DNA of 34,192 bases from Gemmatimonadales bacterium (GTDB lineage Bacteria > Gemmatimonadota > Gemmatimonadetes > Palauibacterales > Palauibacteraceae), in NCBI GenBank assembly GCA_009841005.1, contig VXMR01000054.1, forward strand, positions 1 through 34,192, in the 5' to 3' direction. Of this stretch, positions 1-10,697 are shown piece after piece (the stretch's first letter is position 1; every line of letters begins with the position of its first letter). The translations under genes and the position numbers were made by a program. The notes under the pieces are model-generated. The model had not been told where the DNA came from, searched no databases, and was given only the letters and a program-made list of their open reading frames with translations.

Positions 1-2343
<2,343 letters not shown>

Positions 2344-2403
2344 GCTCCGCTCCTGTCGTCGTATGTCACGGACGTCGTACTCCGTGGGCCGGGATGGAGT
2401 TTC

Positions 2404-5400
2404 TCATGGCTGCCGCGGGCTTCCGGCTTCGCGTAGCGCGTCGAGCTGCGGAGCGGTCTCCTCCAGCGCGGCATCCAGCCGGGCAGACGCGGCCTCGGCC
2501 TCCGCGCGGATCTGCTCCAGTCGCCGCCGGTGATCATCGGACGGCCCGGTCAGTGAGCCGGTCGTCGACACCCCACCGTCGAACTTGCCGCGCAGGCCGG
2601 TCCACCAGTTGCGGACGTCGTCGTTGATCGAGCGCCACTCGTCGGCGAGTTCCTCGATCTCGCCCGCCAGTTCGCGCGCCCGTTCGAGATCGTCCGCTGC
2701 GACCACCTCCGCGCTTTCCAGCGCCTCAAGCACATCCGAAGCCCGGCGCTCCAGGTCGTACGCCTCGATACCCCGTTCGTAAACCAGCCGCTGCAGGTCG
2801 AACAGGTCCATCGTGAACTCGTAACGGGCCAGGCGCTCCTCGGCAGACACCGGCAGCTCGGGGTCGGGACGGACCTCCAGCAACTGTTCCCGCGTCTCGC
2901 CGCCCACGGTCAGCCGCACCGTGAACGTGCCCGCCAGGACGAAGGGACCTTCGGGGCCCGCGTCCAGGCTGGGCACCTCGTAGCGCGCGGTGTCGTGCGG
3001 AAGAGGATCGTGCCGCAGATCCCACGTGACCCGGTTGAGGCCGGCGGCGCCCGGACCGTCGAGCGCGCGGACCTGCCGGCCGTCCGCGTCCAGTACGTCG
3101 ATCGAGATGCCGTCACCCGTCGCCTCCGCGAGCCGGTAGTCGATGTTCGCGCCGAACGCGGGGTTCTCCGCGCGGAACGTCCCCTGGCCCATCGACGGTA
3201 CGTCGTTCCGGTACAGGAAGAGGGTCGCCGGTCGCGGGGCGAACAGCTGCGGGACGCCGTCGTTCGTCGCGGCGGCGGCGGACCCCTGCGAAAGCGGCGT
3301 GATGTCGTCGAGAATCCAGATTGCGCGGCCGTGCGTGCCGAGGACGACGTCGTTCTCGCGCGGGTGGATCTCGATGTCGTCGACCGGAACGGCGGGGAGG
3401 CCCGAGCCGACCGGGGCCCACGTCGCTCCCCGGTCGAGCGAGGCGAAGGCGCCGTTCTCCGCGCCGACGAGCAGCAGGTCCGGGTTGTCCGGGTGTTCGC
3501 GGATCACGTTTACGCTCGCCATGCCGCCGCCCGTCGCCCGGCCCGTGGCCGTCACCGCCGCCGCCCCGCCGAGTCCGTCCGCGAGCGAGCGCCATGTGGC
3601 GCCGAAGTCCTCCGTCACCACCGCGTGCGGGCCGTAGTCGTCGTCCCAGTGGCCGTCCAGGCTCACGTAGGCCCGGCCCGCCTCCGCGTGCGAGGTCTCG
3701 ACCCAGCTCACGTAGTACGGGAACGGGATGCCCGCGGCCTCCGCCACCCGGCCGGTCAGATCCTCCCACGTCGCGCCGCCGTCCCGGCTCAGCCGCACCG
3801 AACCGTCGTCCGCCCCGATCCACAGCACCCCCGCCTCGACCGGCGACTCCGCCACGGCCGTGATCTCCCCGTACCCGGAGGCGCCATCGTGCTTCGAGAG
3901 CGTCGTCGAGTCCGGGCGGACGCCCATCAACGCGAGGCTGTCCTGGTGGATCTGCCGCGTGAGGTCTTCGGTCGCGGCCCAACTCTCGCCGCGATCGTCC
4001 GAGATGAACAGCCGGTTCCCGCCGAGGTACACGCGCGCAGCGTCATGTGGCGACACGAGAATCGGCGACTTCCAGTCGAAGCGATACGAAACCGTCGTGT
4101 CCGGCGGGAAAGGTTTGAGCGCCTTCCGGTCGCCGGTGGCGAGGTTCACGCGCACGATCCCGGCGTTCTGCGACGTGACGTAGACCGTCCCCGGGTCTCC
4201 CCAGTCCGTCTCGGCGTACATCCCGTCGCCGTAATCGAGGACCTGCCAGTCGCGGTTCAGGATCCCGTGATAGCGACGCGTGCGGCTGGGCCCCCGGTAC
4301 GAGTTGTTGTCCTGCAGTCCGCCGTACACGTGGTACGGATCCGCCAGGTCCAGGTCGATGTCGTAGAACTGGGCGATGGGGATATTCCCGATGAACGTCC
4401 AGTTGTCGCCGTCGTCCCACGTCGAATAGAGCCCCCCGTCGTTCCCGAGGATCATGTGACGCGAGTCCTCGGGATCGATCCACAGGTCGTGGTGGTCCAC
4501 GTGGACACCGGTGTTGTACTCGATCTCCATGGGCAGCGCCTCGAAGCTGTCGCCGCCGTCCTCCGACCGGTGCAGGCTCCCCGCCACGAGCCACACCCGC
4601 TCCTCATCGTTGGGGTCGATCCGGAGCTGGCTGTAGTACATCGGGCGCTGGTTCAGTTCGTTCACGCGCGTCCACGTCTCTCCGTGGTCGCGGGACTTGA
4701 AGATCCCGCCCTCCTCGGCCTCCACCACGGCCATGACCAGGGCCGGATCACGCCCGGAGACGGCGAGTCCGATCCGTCCCTTGTCACCCGCGGGCAGGCC
4801 TTCCGTGACCTCGCGCCACGAGTCGCCGCCGTCCGTCGACCTGTAGATGCCGCTTCCCGGCCCGCCGCCCGCGAACCCCCACGCGCGCCGGCGCCGCTGG
4901 TACGCCGACGCGTAGAGCATCGATGGGTCCGCCGGATTGAGGGCGAGGTCGACGAAGCCGGTGTCATCGTCGATGTGGAGGACCTTCTCCCACCTCTCGC
5001 CGCGATCCGTCGTCCGGTAGACGCCGCGCTCGGGGTTGGGGCCGAACAGGTGCCCCAGCGCCGCCACCCACACGACGTCGGGGTTGGTGGGGTGGACGGC
5101 GATGCGCCCGATGTGGCGCGTCTCCTCCAGCCCCGTGAGCCGCCACGTCTTGCCGCCGTCCGAGGAGTGATACACGCCCTCGCCCCACGGCGTGCTGTTG
5201 CGGTTGTTCGGTTCTCCCGTCCCGACCCACACTTCCAGTGGATCGGACGGGGCGAGCGCGATGTCCCCGATCGAGAGGTTCGCCGCGTCGTCGAAGATCG
5301 ATTCCCAGGTCGTCCCGTGGTTCACGCTCTTCCAGACGCCGCCCGAAGCCGCGCCGACATAGAGGTGCGACTGGGTGCCGGGCACGACTTCGAGATCGTT

Positions 5401-5547
5401 GATGCGCCCCCCGGAAACGGCGGGCCCGATCAGACGCCATGTGAACCCGGCCGCGATCCTCTCGGGGGACTGTGCCTCGCCGGGAGGGGGTGCGGCCGCG
5501 AGCCCGAGTTGCAGCGCTCCCAGCGAGAGCAGCGCGCGAATCGTCAT
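2404..5547 (-). CDS. Exported VPS10/sortilin-like ASP-box (BNR) repeat protein
   Basis: A 1047-residue exported protein. After a signal peptide (MTIRALLSLGALQLGLAAAPPPGEAQ) it carries a long beta-propeller region with about eleven ASP-box motifs of the form S-x-D-x-G-x-T-W, for example HSSDGGKTWRL, YRSTDGGDSWREV, FKSRDHGETWTRV and RLSRDGGATWEDL. This is the repeat of sialidase/sortilin (VPS10, BNR) proteins. A beta-rich segment (VLDADGRQVRAL...GLNRVTWDLRHDP, FlgD/Ig-like) and a helical C-terminal region with RARELAGEIEELADEW follow. The family is often annotated as glycosyl hydrolase, but no catalytic sialidase residues are evident, so ligand or protein binding is as likely. The frame is open further upstream, but that stretch lies inside the peptidase gene; ATG 5547, two bases after the peptidase stop and followed by a signal peptide, is the true start. 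Confidence 0.9.
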   Translation of the reverse strand: MTIRALLSLGALQLGLAAAPPPGEAQSPERIAAGFTWRLIGPAVSGGRINDLEVVPGTQSHLYVGAASGGVWKSVNHGTTWESIFDDAANLSIGDIALAPSDPLEVWVGTGEPNNRNSTPWGEGVYHSSDGGKTWRLTGLEETRHIGRIAVHPTNPDVVWVAALGHLFGPNPERGVYRTTDRGERWEKVLHIDDDTGFVDLALNPADPSMLYASAYQRRRRAWGFAGGGPGSGIYRSTDGGDSWREVTEGLPAGDKGRIGLAVSGRDPALVMAVVEAEEGGIFKSRDHGETWTRVNELNQRPMYYSQLRIDPNDEERVWLVAGSLHRSEDGGDSFEALPMEIEYNTGVHVDHHDLWIDPEDSRHMILGNDGGLYSTWDDGDNWTFIGNIPIAQFYDIDLDLADPYHVYGGLQDNNSYRGPSRTRRYHGILNRDWQVLDYGDGMYAETDWGDPGTVYVTSQNAGIVRVNLATGDRKALKPFPPDTTVSYRFDWKSPILVSPHDAARVYLGGNRLFISDDRGESWAATEDLTRQIHQDSLALMGVRPDSTTLSKHDGASGYGEITAVAESPVEAGVLWIGADDGSVRLSRDGGATWEDLTGRVAEAAGIPFPYYVSWVETSHAEAGRAYVSLDGHWDDDYGPHAVVTEDFGATWRSLADGLGGAAAVTATGRATGGGMASVNVIREHPDNPDLLLVGAENGAFASLDRGATWAPVGSGLPAVPVDDIEIHPRENDVVLGTHGRAIWILDDITPLSQGSAAAATNDGVPQLFAPRPATLFLYRNDVPSMGQGTFRAENPAFGANIDYRLAEATGDGISIDVLDADGRQVRALDGPGAAGLNRVTWDLRHDPLPHDTARYEVPSLDAGPEGPFVLAGTFTVRLTVGGETREQLLEVRPDPELPVSAEERLARYEFTMDLFDLQRLVYERGIEAYDLERRASDVLEALESAEVVAADDLERARELAGEIEELADEWRSINDDVRNWWTGLRGKFDGGVSTTGSLTGPSDDHRRRLEQIRAEAEAASARLDAALEETAPQLDALREAGSPRQP

Positions 5548-5549
5548 GT

Positions 5550-8408
5550 TCAGCTCACTTTCTTCTTGCGGGGCCCGTCCTTCTGCTCCAGAAACGGGAC
5601 GCCGGTCGTGATCCACGCCGGCGCCGGCTCGCCCTTCAGATAGTGCCCGAACCACTCCAGGATGCGGCGCTGATAGTCGCGCTGGTTCGGCTCCTCCGCG
5701 AGTCCGTGGTTCTCGCCCTCGTAGACGAGCATCACGAGTTGTTTCCCGGCACGGCGGGCGGCGTTGTAGAACTCGACTCCCTGGTTGAACTCGACGGCGC
5801 CGTCCTCGGTCCCGAACTCGATGAGGAGCGGCGTTTTCAGATTCTCGATGTGATGAATCGGCGAGTTGTTGAAGTACGAGTCCCAGTCCTCCCACCACGG
5901 GACCTGCATGCGGCCCTGGCTGATCTCGAAGATGCGGGCGTCCGTCCCTCCCGAGTTCCAGTAGAAGGAGAGGTACATGCTCATCAGGTTCGTGAGCGGC
6001 GCGCCGGCCACCGCGGCCGCGAAGAGATCGTCCTGGGTGACGAAGAACGTCGTCTGATACCCGCCCCAGGAGTGGCCGATGAGGCCCACGCGCTCGGTGT
6101 CGATCATCCCGGTCGCGACCGCGGCCGCCACGGCCGGACGCAGCGTCTCGACGTTGGACTGTCCCGGCCGCCGGTCGCGGTACACGACATCCGGCCTGAA
6201 CACGAAGTACCCCTCCTGGCTCCAGATCTGGACGTTGTAGTACTGCGTGGGATCGGGCACCTGGTACTGGTGGAGTGTCTGCGACAGCAACTCGTAGTGG
6301 TTCACGATCATCGGATATTCGCGGCCCGGTTCGTAGTCGGCCGGATAGACGAGCGCGCCCTGGAGCCGGCGTCCCCATTCGTTCTCGTATTCGACGAGTT
6401 GGGTCCGGCCCCACGCGTAGTCGTCCTGGAAGGGGTTCGTGGCCGTGACCTGCCGCGCGTCGTCGAGATCGGGCCCTGCGACGAAATAGTCGGGCGAATC
6501 CTCGAACCGTTCCCGGCGGAAGGCGTACACGTCGGCGTCCGCCGCCTTGAGCAGGCCCCCGAAGCGGGCGTCTTCCCAAATGAGCGGCTCCGGCGTGTCG
6601 CCGCGGCGGGCGCGCGAGAACCCGGCTTCCTTCGTCCACTCGCTGTAGGTGGAGTAGTAGAGCGGCTCGTCGGGACGGAAGGCGTCGGCTTCGGGGTCGA
6701 GCCGCACGATGCGGTGCCGGTTCGAGTCCTCGGTGCCGGCCGTGAGGCGCCGGCCGCCGGACCCGTCCGGGTTCACCTCCCAGACGTCGAAGCGGTCGTT
6801 CACGAGCAGCGCCGCGTCATCCTCCAGCCAGCCGACGAACCCGAACGGTGGCATCTGTTCGCGGGTGGGAGTCCGATCGAGGTCCACGAACGTTCCGCCG
6901 AGCGCGGACGTCACGTTGCGCGTCTCGCCGGTCGTCAGGTCGTGGGTCCAGTAATCCTCCCCCTCGAACCAGGCCACGTAACGTCCGCCGGGGCTGGAGC
7001 CTCCCCCGACCATGATCCGCTCCCGGACGAGTTCGCGGCGCCCGGTGCGCGCGTCGACGGCGTAAAGGTCATGGAACTGCTGGCGGAACATCGCGTCGAC
7101 GTCGTAGGGCGTCTCGTCGCGGGCCAGCACATGCCGTCCGCCCTCCGCGATCTCGACCCGATCCGCATGATCGCCACCCAGGAAGAGGAATTCGTCGGCC
7201 TCGAGGTCCCAGGCCCCGAGGTCGTGCTCGCGCCGCAACTGTTGCTCGCGCACGCGCTGCTGCGGCACCGGGTCCACGTCGAGCGAATGCCAGATCTCCA
7301 CCCCGGCGCGCTCCTCGTCTTCCGCCGCATCGTCCGCGTCGTCGGCCGCGTCCCCTCCGTCGCCGCCGTCCCCCTCCTCTCCATCGCCGTCTCCGGGGCC
7401 CTCCCCGCCGCCGCTCCCGTCGGCCGCGGCGCCGTCCTCCCCCGCTTCATCGGAGGGGACGTCGGACGGGATCCGCTCCCGCGTGCCGAGGAAGAGGGTG
7501 GCCCCGTCATCCGACCACACGGGGGTGCGATGCTCGACGATCCGCGTGCCCGCGGGAAGCTCGGAGGGCACCCGCGGATCGAGCGTGAACGCCGCCGGCG
7601 TCCCGGAGTCCAGACCGCGCCAGGCCAGCGCCACATGCGCCGTGTCCTCGTACGCCTCGTCATCGAAGGTCTTGAGGACGGCGAGGTCGGGGGCATCCTC
7701 GCGCCACGACAGCTCTCGGTAGGTCGCCTCGTCGGCGTCGAGCGAGCGGATGCGACCGGACTCCGGATCGTAGAGCCGGACGCCGTTGCCGACCCGATCC
7801 TCGGCGTCGACGGTCATGGCCAGCAGGCTCCCATCCTCCTGCCACGCGAACGCCGAGACGTTGCCGAAGCTCATCGACCCTCCCTGGGTCAGATCCCGCA
7901 CGAGGACGTCGGCGCCGGCGCTCTCGCTCTCCGCGGAGCCGTAGCGGCGGAGCGCCAGGTATCTCCCGTCATCGGAGAAGGAGAACGACTGCATCGCCTC
8001 GATCTCCTCCATCTCTCCCGTCCGCAGGTTGAGGAGGCCGACGCCGTTGCGGACGGGGTCCCCCCGCTCGCGCAGCCGGTCGCGCTCGTCCGGGGAGACG
8101 CCGATGGCGTAGGCGAGCCAGCTCCCGTCCGCGCCGAACCCGGGGCGCGCGCCTTCCGCGACGACGACGACCGAATCGGAATCGGTGCGGTGGACCCGAA
8201 GCTCCGAGGTCTCGTCCACGCGACCGACGACGACGGCGAGCCAGAGTCCGTCCGGCGAAAGCGATGCCTGGCCCAGGCGCTCCCACTGGTCGTAGTCATC
8301 CGCCCCGAGCGTGGGTTTGTCCTGCGCGTCCGCCCTCTCGGGAACCAGGCTGGCGGTGGCCCCGAGCACGACGGCGAGGATCGTGATTCCCCGGAGAATG
8401 TTCCTCAT
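5550..8408 (-). CDS. Exported S9 family (prolyl oligopeptidase-type) serine peptidase
   Basis: A 952-residue secreted peptidase expected to cleave oligopeptides in the periplasm or outside the cell. A signal peptide (MRNILRGITILAVVLGATASLVPERADAQ) precedes a TolB/WD-like beta-propeller region. The C-terminal alpha/beta-hydrolase domain has the nucleophile elbow GHSWGGY with S780, the acid D869 (FGTEDGAVEF) and H901 (GENHGLAE). All three triad residues are present. It is longer than usual S9 enzymes (about 650-750), partly because of a 47-residue Asp/Glu/Gly-rich insertion at about residues 320-366. The start has AGGAG 8 bases upstream; an upstream in-frame extension lacks a ribosome site. It is the first gene of the minus-strand run with the VPS10-type, barrel and ligA genes. 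Exact S9 subfamily and substrate are unknown. Confidence 0.92.
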   Translation of the reverse strand: MRNILRGITILAVVLGATASLVPERADAQDKPTLGADDYDQWERLGQASLSPDGLWLAVVVGRVDETSELRVHRTDSDSVVVVAEGARPGFGADGSWLAYAIGVSPDERDRLRERGDPVRNGVGLLNLRTGEMEEIEAMQSFSFSDDGRYLALRRYGSAESESAGADVLVRDLTQGGSMSFGNVSAFAWQEDGSLLAMTVDAEDRVGNGVRLYDPESGRIRSLDADEATYRELSWREDAPDLAVLKTFDDEAYEDTAHVALAWRGLDSGTPAAFTLDPRVPSELPAGTRIVEHRTPVWSDDGATLFLGTRERIPSDVPSDEAGEDGAAADGSGGGEGPGDGDGEEGDGGDGGDAADDADDAAEDEERAGVEIWHSLDVDPVPQQRVREQQLRREHDLGAWDLEADEFLFLGGDHADRVEIAEGGRHVLARDETPYDVDAMFRQQFHDLYAVDARTGRRELVRERIMVGGGSSPGGRYVAWFEGEDYWTHDLTTGETRNVTSALGGTFVDLDRTPTREQMPPFGFVGWLEDDAALLVNDRFDVWEVNPDGSGGRRLTAGTEDSNRHRIVRLDPEADAFRPDEPLYYSTYSEWTKEAGFSRARRGDTPEPLIWEDARFGGLLKAADADVYAFRRERFEDSPDYFVAGPDLDDARQVTATNPFQDDYAWGRTQLVEYENEWGRRLQGALVYPADYEPGREYPMIVNHYELLSQTLHQYQVPDPTQYYNVQIWSQEGYFVFRPDVVYRDRRPGQSNVETLRPAVAAAVATGMIDTERVGLIGHSWGGYQTTFFVTQDDLFAAAVAGAPLTNLMSMYLSFYWNSGGTDARIFEISQGRMQVPWWEDWDSYFNNSPIHHIENLKTPLLIEFGTEDGAVEFNQGVEFYNAARRAGKQLVMLVYEGENHGLAEEPNQRDYQRRILEWFGHYLKGEPAPAWITTGVPFLEQKDGPRKKKVS

Positions 8409-8582
8409 CTCTCGATCTCCTGACTTGCGGGCGCCGCCCCACGGAGCGTCCGGCGGGCGGCCAGGGTCTGCGACTCCGCAACATGCACCGGAGACGGCGG
8501 TCCCGGGCAAGGGTGTGCGCCCTGTCGGAGCCCGAAGATGCGGGCGGCAAGGTCGGTTGCAACGGACTTCGGCACGAGATAG

Positions 8583-8609
8583 GGTAGAATCGCGGAGACG
8601 GTTTCTACC
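8583..8609. promoter_or_regulatory. Candidate vapBC operator/promoter (inverted repeat)
   Basis: GGTAGAA (8583-8589) and TTCTACC (8603-8609) form a perfect 7-bp inverted repeat with a 13-base spacer, 33 bases before the antitoxin start. A -10-like TAGAAT (8585-8590) overlaps the left arm, which fits autorepression by the toxin-antitoxin complex. The right arm begins a 12-bp-period direct repeat (TTCTACCATC at 8603, TTCTGCCATC at 8615). Function is inferred from position and symmetry. Confidence 0.4.
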
Positions 8610-8642
8610 ATCTGTTCTGCCATCCGTGTTGAGAGGTGGATG

Positions 8643-8900
8643 ATGAGTCTCAACATCAAGAACGAGGAGACGTGCCGGCTGGCCGACGAGCTGGCGCGGC
8701 TGACCGGCGACACGAAAACGGGAGCCATCACGATCGCATTGAAGGAACGTCTGGAACGCGAGAAGCGACTGCGGGACGCGGATGCGCTCATGCGGGAGAT
8801 GCGCGCCATCGGCGAGCGGTGCGCCGCAAGGCTCAAGCCCGGCCCCTCCGCGATCGAGCACGGGGACTACCTGTACGACGAGCACGGCCTGCCGAAGTGA
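8643..8900 (+). CDS. vapB: VapB-type antitoxin (Rv0623-like)
   Basis: An 85-residue antitoxin expected to bind and neutralise the PIN toxin encoded next to it and to bind the operator upstream. The start MSLNIKNEETCRLADELARLTG matches the Rv0623-type VapB opening (MxLNIKN...RLAxELAxxTG), a ribbon-helix-helix-like DNA-binding region. The C-terminal part (IEHGDYLYDEHGLPK) is the usual toxin-wrapping tail. Two adjacent ATGs exist (8640 and 8643). The second is preferred because AGAGG (8632-8636) then lies 6 bases upstream and because family members begin this way. The stop overlaps the toxin start by four bases (GTGA). Confidence 0.88.
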   Translation: MSLNIKNEETCRLADELARLTGDTKTGAITIALKERLEREKRLRDADALMREMRAIGERCAARLKPGPSAIEHGDYLYDEHGLPK

Positions 8901-9283
8901 TCGTCGACACCTCCGCCATCCTGGCGATCCTGTTTCGTGAAGAGGACGCACGCCGGTTCGAGCGGGCGCTCGCGAGCGCAACCGCTCCCCGAATCTCGGC
9001 GGTGACGTTGGTGGAAGCGGCAATGGTCGCTGAAGCCAGAGGCGGATTCGGTGCCGGACAAGACCTCGACGATCTGCTTGAGGAAGTGAAAATCCAGGTG
9101 GTTCCCGTTACGCGGCAACACTCCGAGGCGGCTCGCGACGCGTGGCGATGCTACGGAAAGGGGAACCATCCCGCCGCGCTGAACCTGGGAGATTGTTTTG
9201 TCTATGCCCTGGCGAAGACGGCCCGCGAACCACTGCTGTTCAAGGGGAACGACTTTGGGCTCACGGACATTGAGGTGGCGTGA
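8897..9283 (+). CDS. vapC: VapC-type PIN-domain toxin ribonuclease
   Basis: A 128-residue PIN-domain protein, expected to be a Mg2+-dependent RNase that inhibits translation when freed from its antitoxin. It begins MIVDTSAILAILFREED, with the first acidic ligand D4. E40 (TLVEAAMV), D99 (NLGDCFVYALA) and D119 (KGNDF) complete the four-acid PIN site, so it looks active. The GTG start at 8897 overlaps the vapB stop (GTGA), the typical VapBC arrangement. Its last 23 bases overlap the 3' end of the uracil-DNA glycosylase gene on the other strand. Confidence 0.92.
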   Translation: MIVDTSAILAILFREEDARRFERALASATAPRISAVTLVEAAMVAEARGGFGAGQDLDDLLEEVKIQVVPVTRQHSEAARDAWRCYGKGNHPAALNLGDCFVYALAKTAREPLLFKGNDFGLTDIEVA

Positions 9284-9959
9284 CGAGGCGGGCGGCGCGG
9301 GTCCAGATGGCGTCGAACATGGGCTCGGTGAGGGTGCCGGTGAAGGTGTTCTGCTGGCTCGGGTGGTAGGAGCCGATCAGCAGGCGGGGGCCGATCTCGA
9401 CTTCCACGCCGTGGCCGAAGCGGGGCGCGGGGCGCGGGACCGCTTCGCCGCGTTCGCGGAAGGTCCTCAGTATCGCGGCGAACGAGAACCCGCCCAGGGC
9501 GACGATGACGGGGGCGTCGGCGAAGAAGTCCAGTTCGCGCTCGAGGTAGCCCCGGCACCGTTCCCGCTCCCCGGCGGTGGGCTTGTTTCCGGGCGGGGCG
9601 CAGCGCACGGCGGCGGTCACCCAGGCGTTCCGGAGCACCAGCCCATCGTGCCGGGCGGTCGAGTCGGGCTGCGAGGCGAACCCGGCGCGGTGCAGGGCGC
9701 GGTAGAGCCAGTCGCCCGACCGGTCGCCGGTGAACATGCGCCCGGTCCGGTTGGCGCCGTGCGCGGCTGGGGCGAGCCCGACGATGAGGAGGCGCGCCGC
9801 CGGATCGCCGAAGCCCGGCACCGGGCGGCCCCAGTAGGTGTCGTCGCGGAAGGCGGCCCGGCGTTCCCGCGCCACCCGCTCGCGCCACTCGACGAGCCGC
9901 GGACACATCCGGCAGGCCGTGACCTCCCGCTTGAGCGCGGCGAGGACCGGGTCCGTCAA
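9261..9959 (-). CDS. Uracil-DNA glycosylase, family 5 (UdgB-like)
   Basis: A 232-residue base-excision repair enzyme that removes uracil and possibly other deaminated bases from DNA. Motif A is GLAPAAHGANRTGRMFTGDR (from residue 61) and motif B is HPSQQNTFTG (H199). Both are the family-5 (UdgB) forms rather than those of family 4. Four cysteines suited to a 4Fe-4S cluster are present: C16 and C19 (ACRMCPRL), then RCAPPGNKP and ERCRGY. The start is taken as TTG 9959, which overlaps the stop of the HAD phosphatase gene as TTGA and gives the normal family N-terminus; no ATG or GTG lies nearby. A longer upstream open frame is antisense noise through the HAD gene. Confidence 0.9.
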   Translation of the reverse strand: MTDPVLAALKREVTACRMCPRLVEWRERVARERRAAFRDDTYWGRPVPGFGDPAARLLIVGLAPAAHGANRTGRMFTGDRSGDWLYRALHRAGFASQPDSTARHDGLVLRNAWVTAAVRCAPPGNKPTAGERERCRGYLERELDFFADAPVIVALGGFSFAAILRTFRERGEAVPRPAPRFGHGVEVEIGPRLLIGSYHPSQQNTFTGTLTEPMFDAIWTRAARLVTPPQCP

Positions 9960-10657
9960 GCGCCGTCCGGCCGCGGACGGCCGTACTTCAGCCGGTAGAG
10001 CACCGCCTCGAGCCGCTGCGACCAGCGGACCGGGGCCGGAAAGCTCGCCCGCTGCAGCGTGGGCACCTTCACCGACCGGACGCCCGCCAGGTTCGCCGAC
10101 GCGATGTCCGTGAAGTACTGATCGCCCACCAACAGCGCCGCCGCCGGACGGTCCGCGATGTTCAGTTCCTCGAGCGCGGCATGCACGAGCCCGCGGCTCG
10201 GCTTGCGGATCGGCCGCAACTCCCCCGGAGGCCAGCCGCCATCGGACGAAGCCGCCGCCGCGCCGGGGCCGCGCCACGACTCGCGCGGTCCGCGGCGGAC
10301 CCGGAACGCCGCCCCTGCCCCGGTCTCGTACCCCAGCACGACCGGAATTGCCGGGAAGATCTCCCCCAGCTCGGCGAAGCGTGCCTCCTGGCAGTTGGAG
10401 ACGATCGCGTGCCGCAGCCCCGGAGCCCCGAGCAGATCCTCGAACCCGGCTGCAAGCGCCGGATCCACTCCCCCCGCGTGGTGCGCCATCAGCGTCCCAT
10501 CCACATCCCACAGGACGGCCTCGACGCCCAGATCGCGCAGGCGTCCGGCATTCAGATCCTTCACCGAATCGAGGTGGAACGTCGGCCGGATTTCCCGCAG
10601 GAGTCCTGCGAGACGCGGGAGGAGGCGCCGCGCCGTCTGCATCCAGGTCGCACTCAT
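9956..10657 (-). CDS. YqeG-like HAD-superfamily phosphatase
   Basis: A 233-residue HAD hydrolase, probably a small-molecule or phospholipid-head phosphatase; its substrate is not readable. Motif I is LWDVDGTL with nucleophile D51 and acid D53, motif II is IVSNCQE, and motifs III/IV are KPSRGL followed by VGDQYFTDIASANLAG. The GDQxFTD motif and the opening RPTFHLDSVKDLN are typical of the YqeG (HAD IIIA) family. It is longer than usual (about 170-180 residues), mainly because of a Gly/Ala/Arg-rich stretch before motif III (FRVRRGPRESWRGPG...). ATG 10657 has GAGGG about 7 bases upstream. It is followed without a gap by the glycosylase gene (TTGA overlap), so the two are probably co-translated. 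Confidence 0.85.
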   Translation of the reverse strand: MSATWMQTARRLLPRLAGLLREIRPTFHLDSVKDLNAGRLRDLGVEAVLWDVDGTLMAHHAGGVDPALAAGFEDLLGAPGLRHAIVSNCQEARFAELGEIFPAIPVVLGYETGAGAAFRVRRGPRESWRGPGAAAASSDGGWPPGELRPIRKPSRGLVHAALEELNIADRPAAALLVGDQYFTDIASANLAGVRSVKVPTLQRASFPAPVRWSQRLEAVLYRLKYGRPRPDGA

Positions 10658-10697
10658 CGGGTCGCCCTCACAGTGGCGTCCTGTGGGGTCGGCCGCG

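Noticed and set aside
5548..6639. In-frame N-terminal extension of the VPS10-type protein
   Set aside because: The extension lies inside the S9 peptidase gene; the ATG at 5547 follows the peptidase stop by two bases and starts a proper signal peptide.
2995..8423. Very long open frames on the plus strand opposite the VPS10-type and S9 peptidase genes (882 and 983 residues)
   Set aside because: They are antisense to well-supported genes, are rich in Arg, Val and Pro as expected of GC-rich shadow frames, have no domain motifs and lack ribosome sites.
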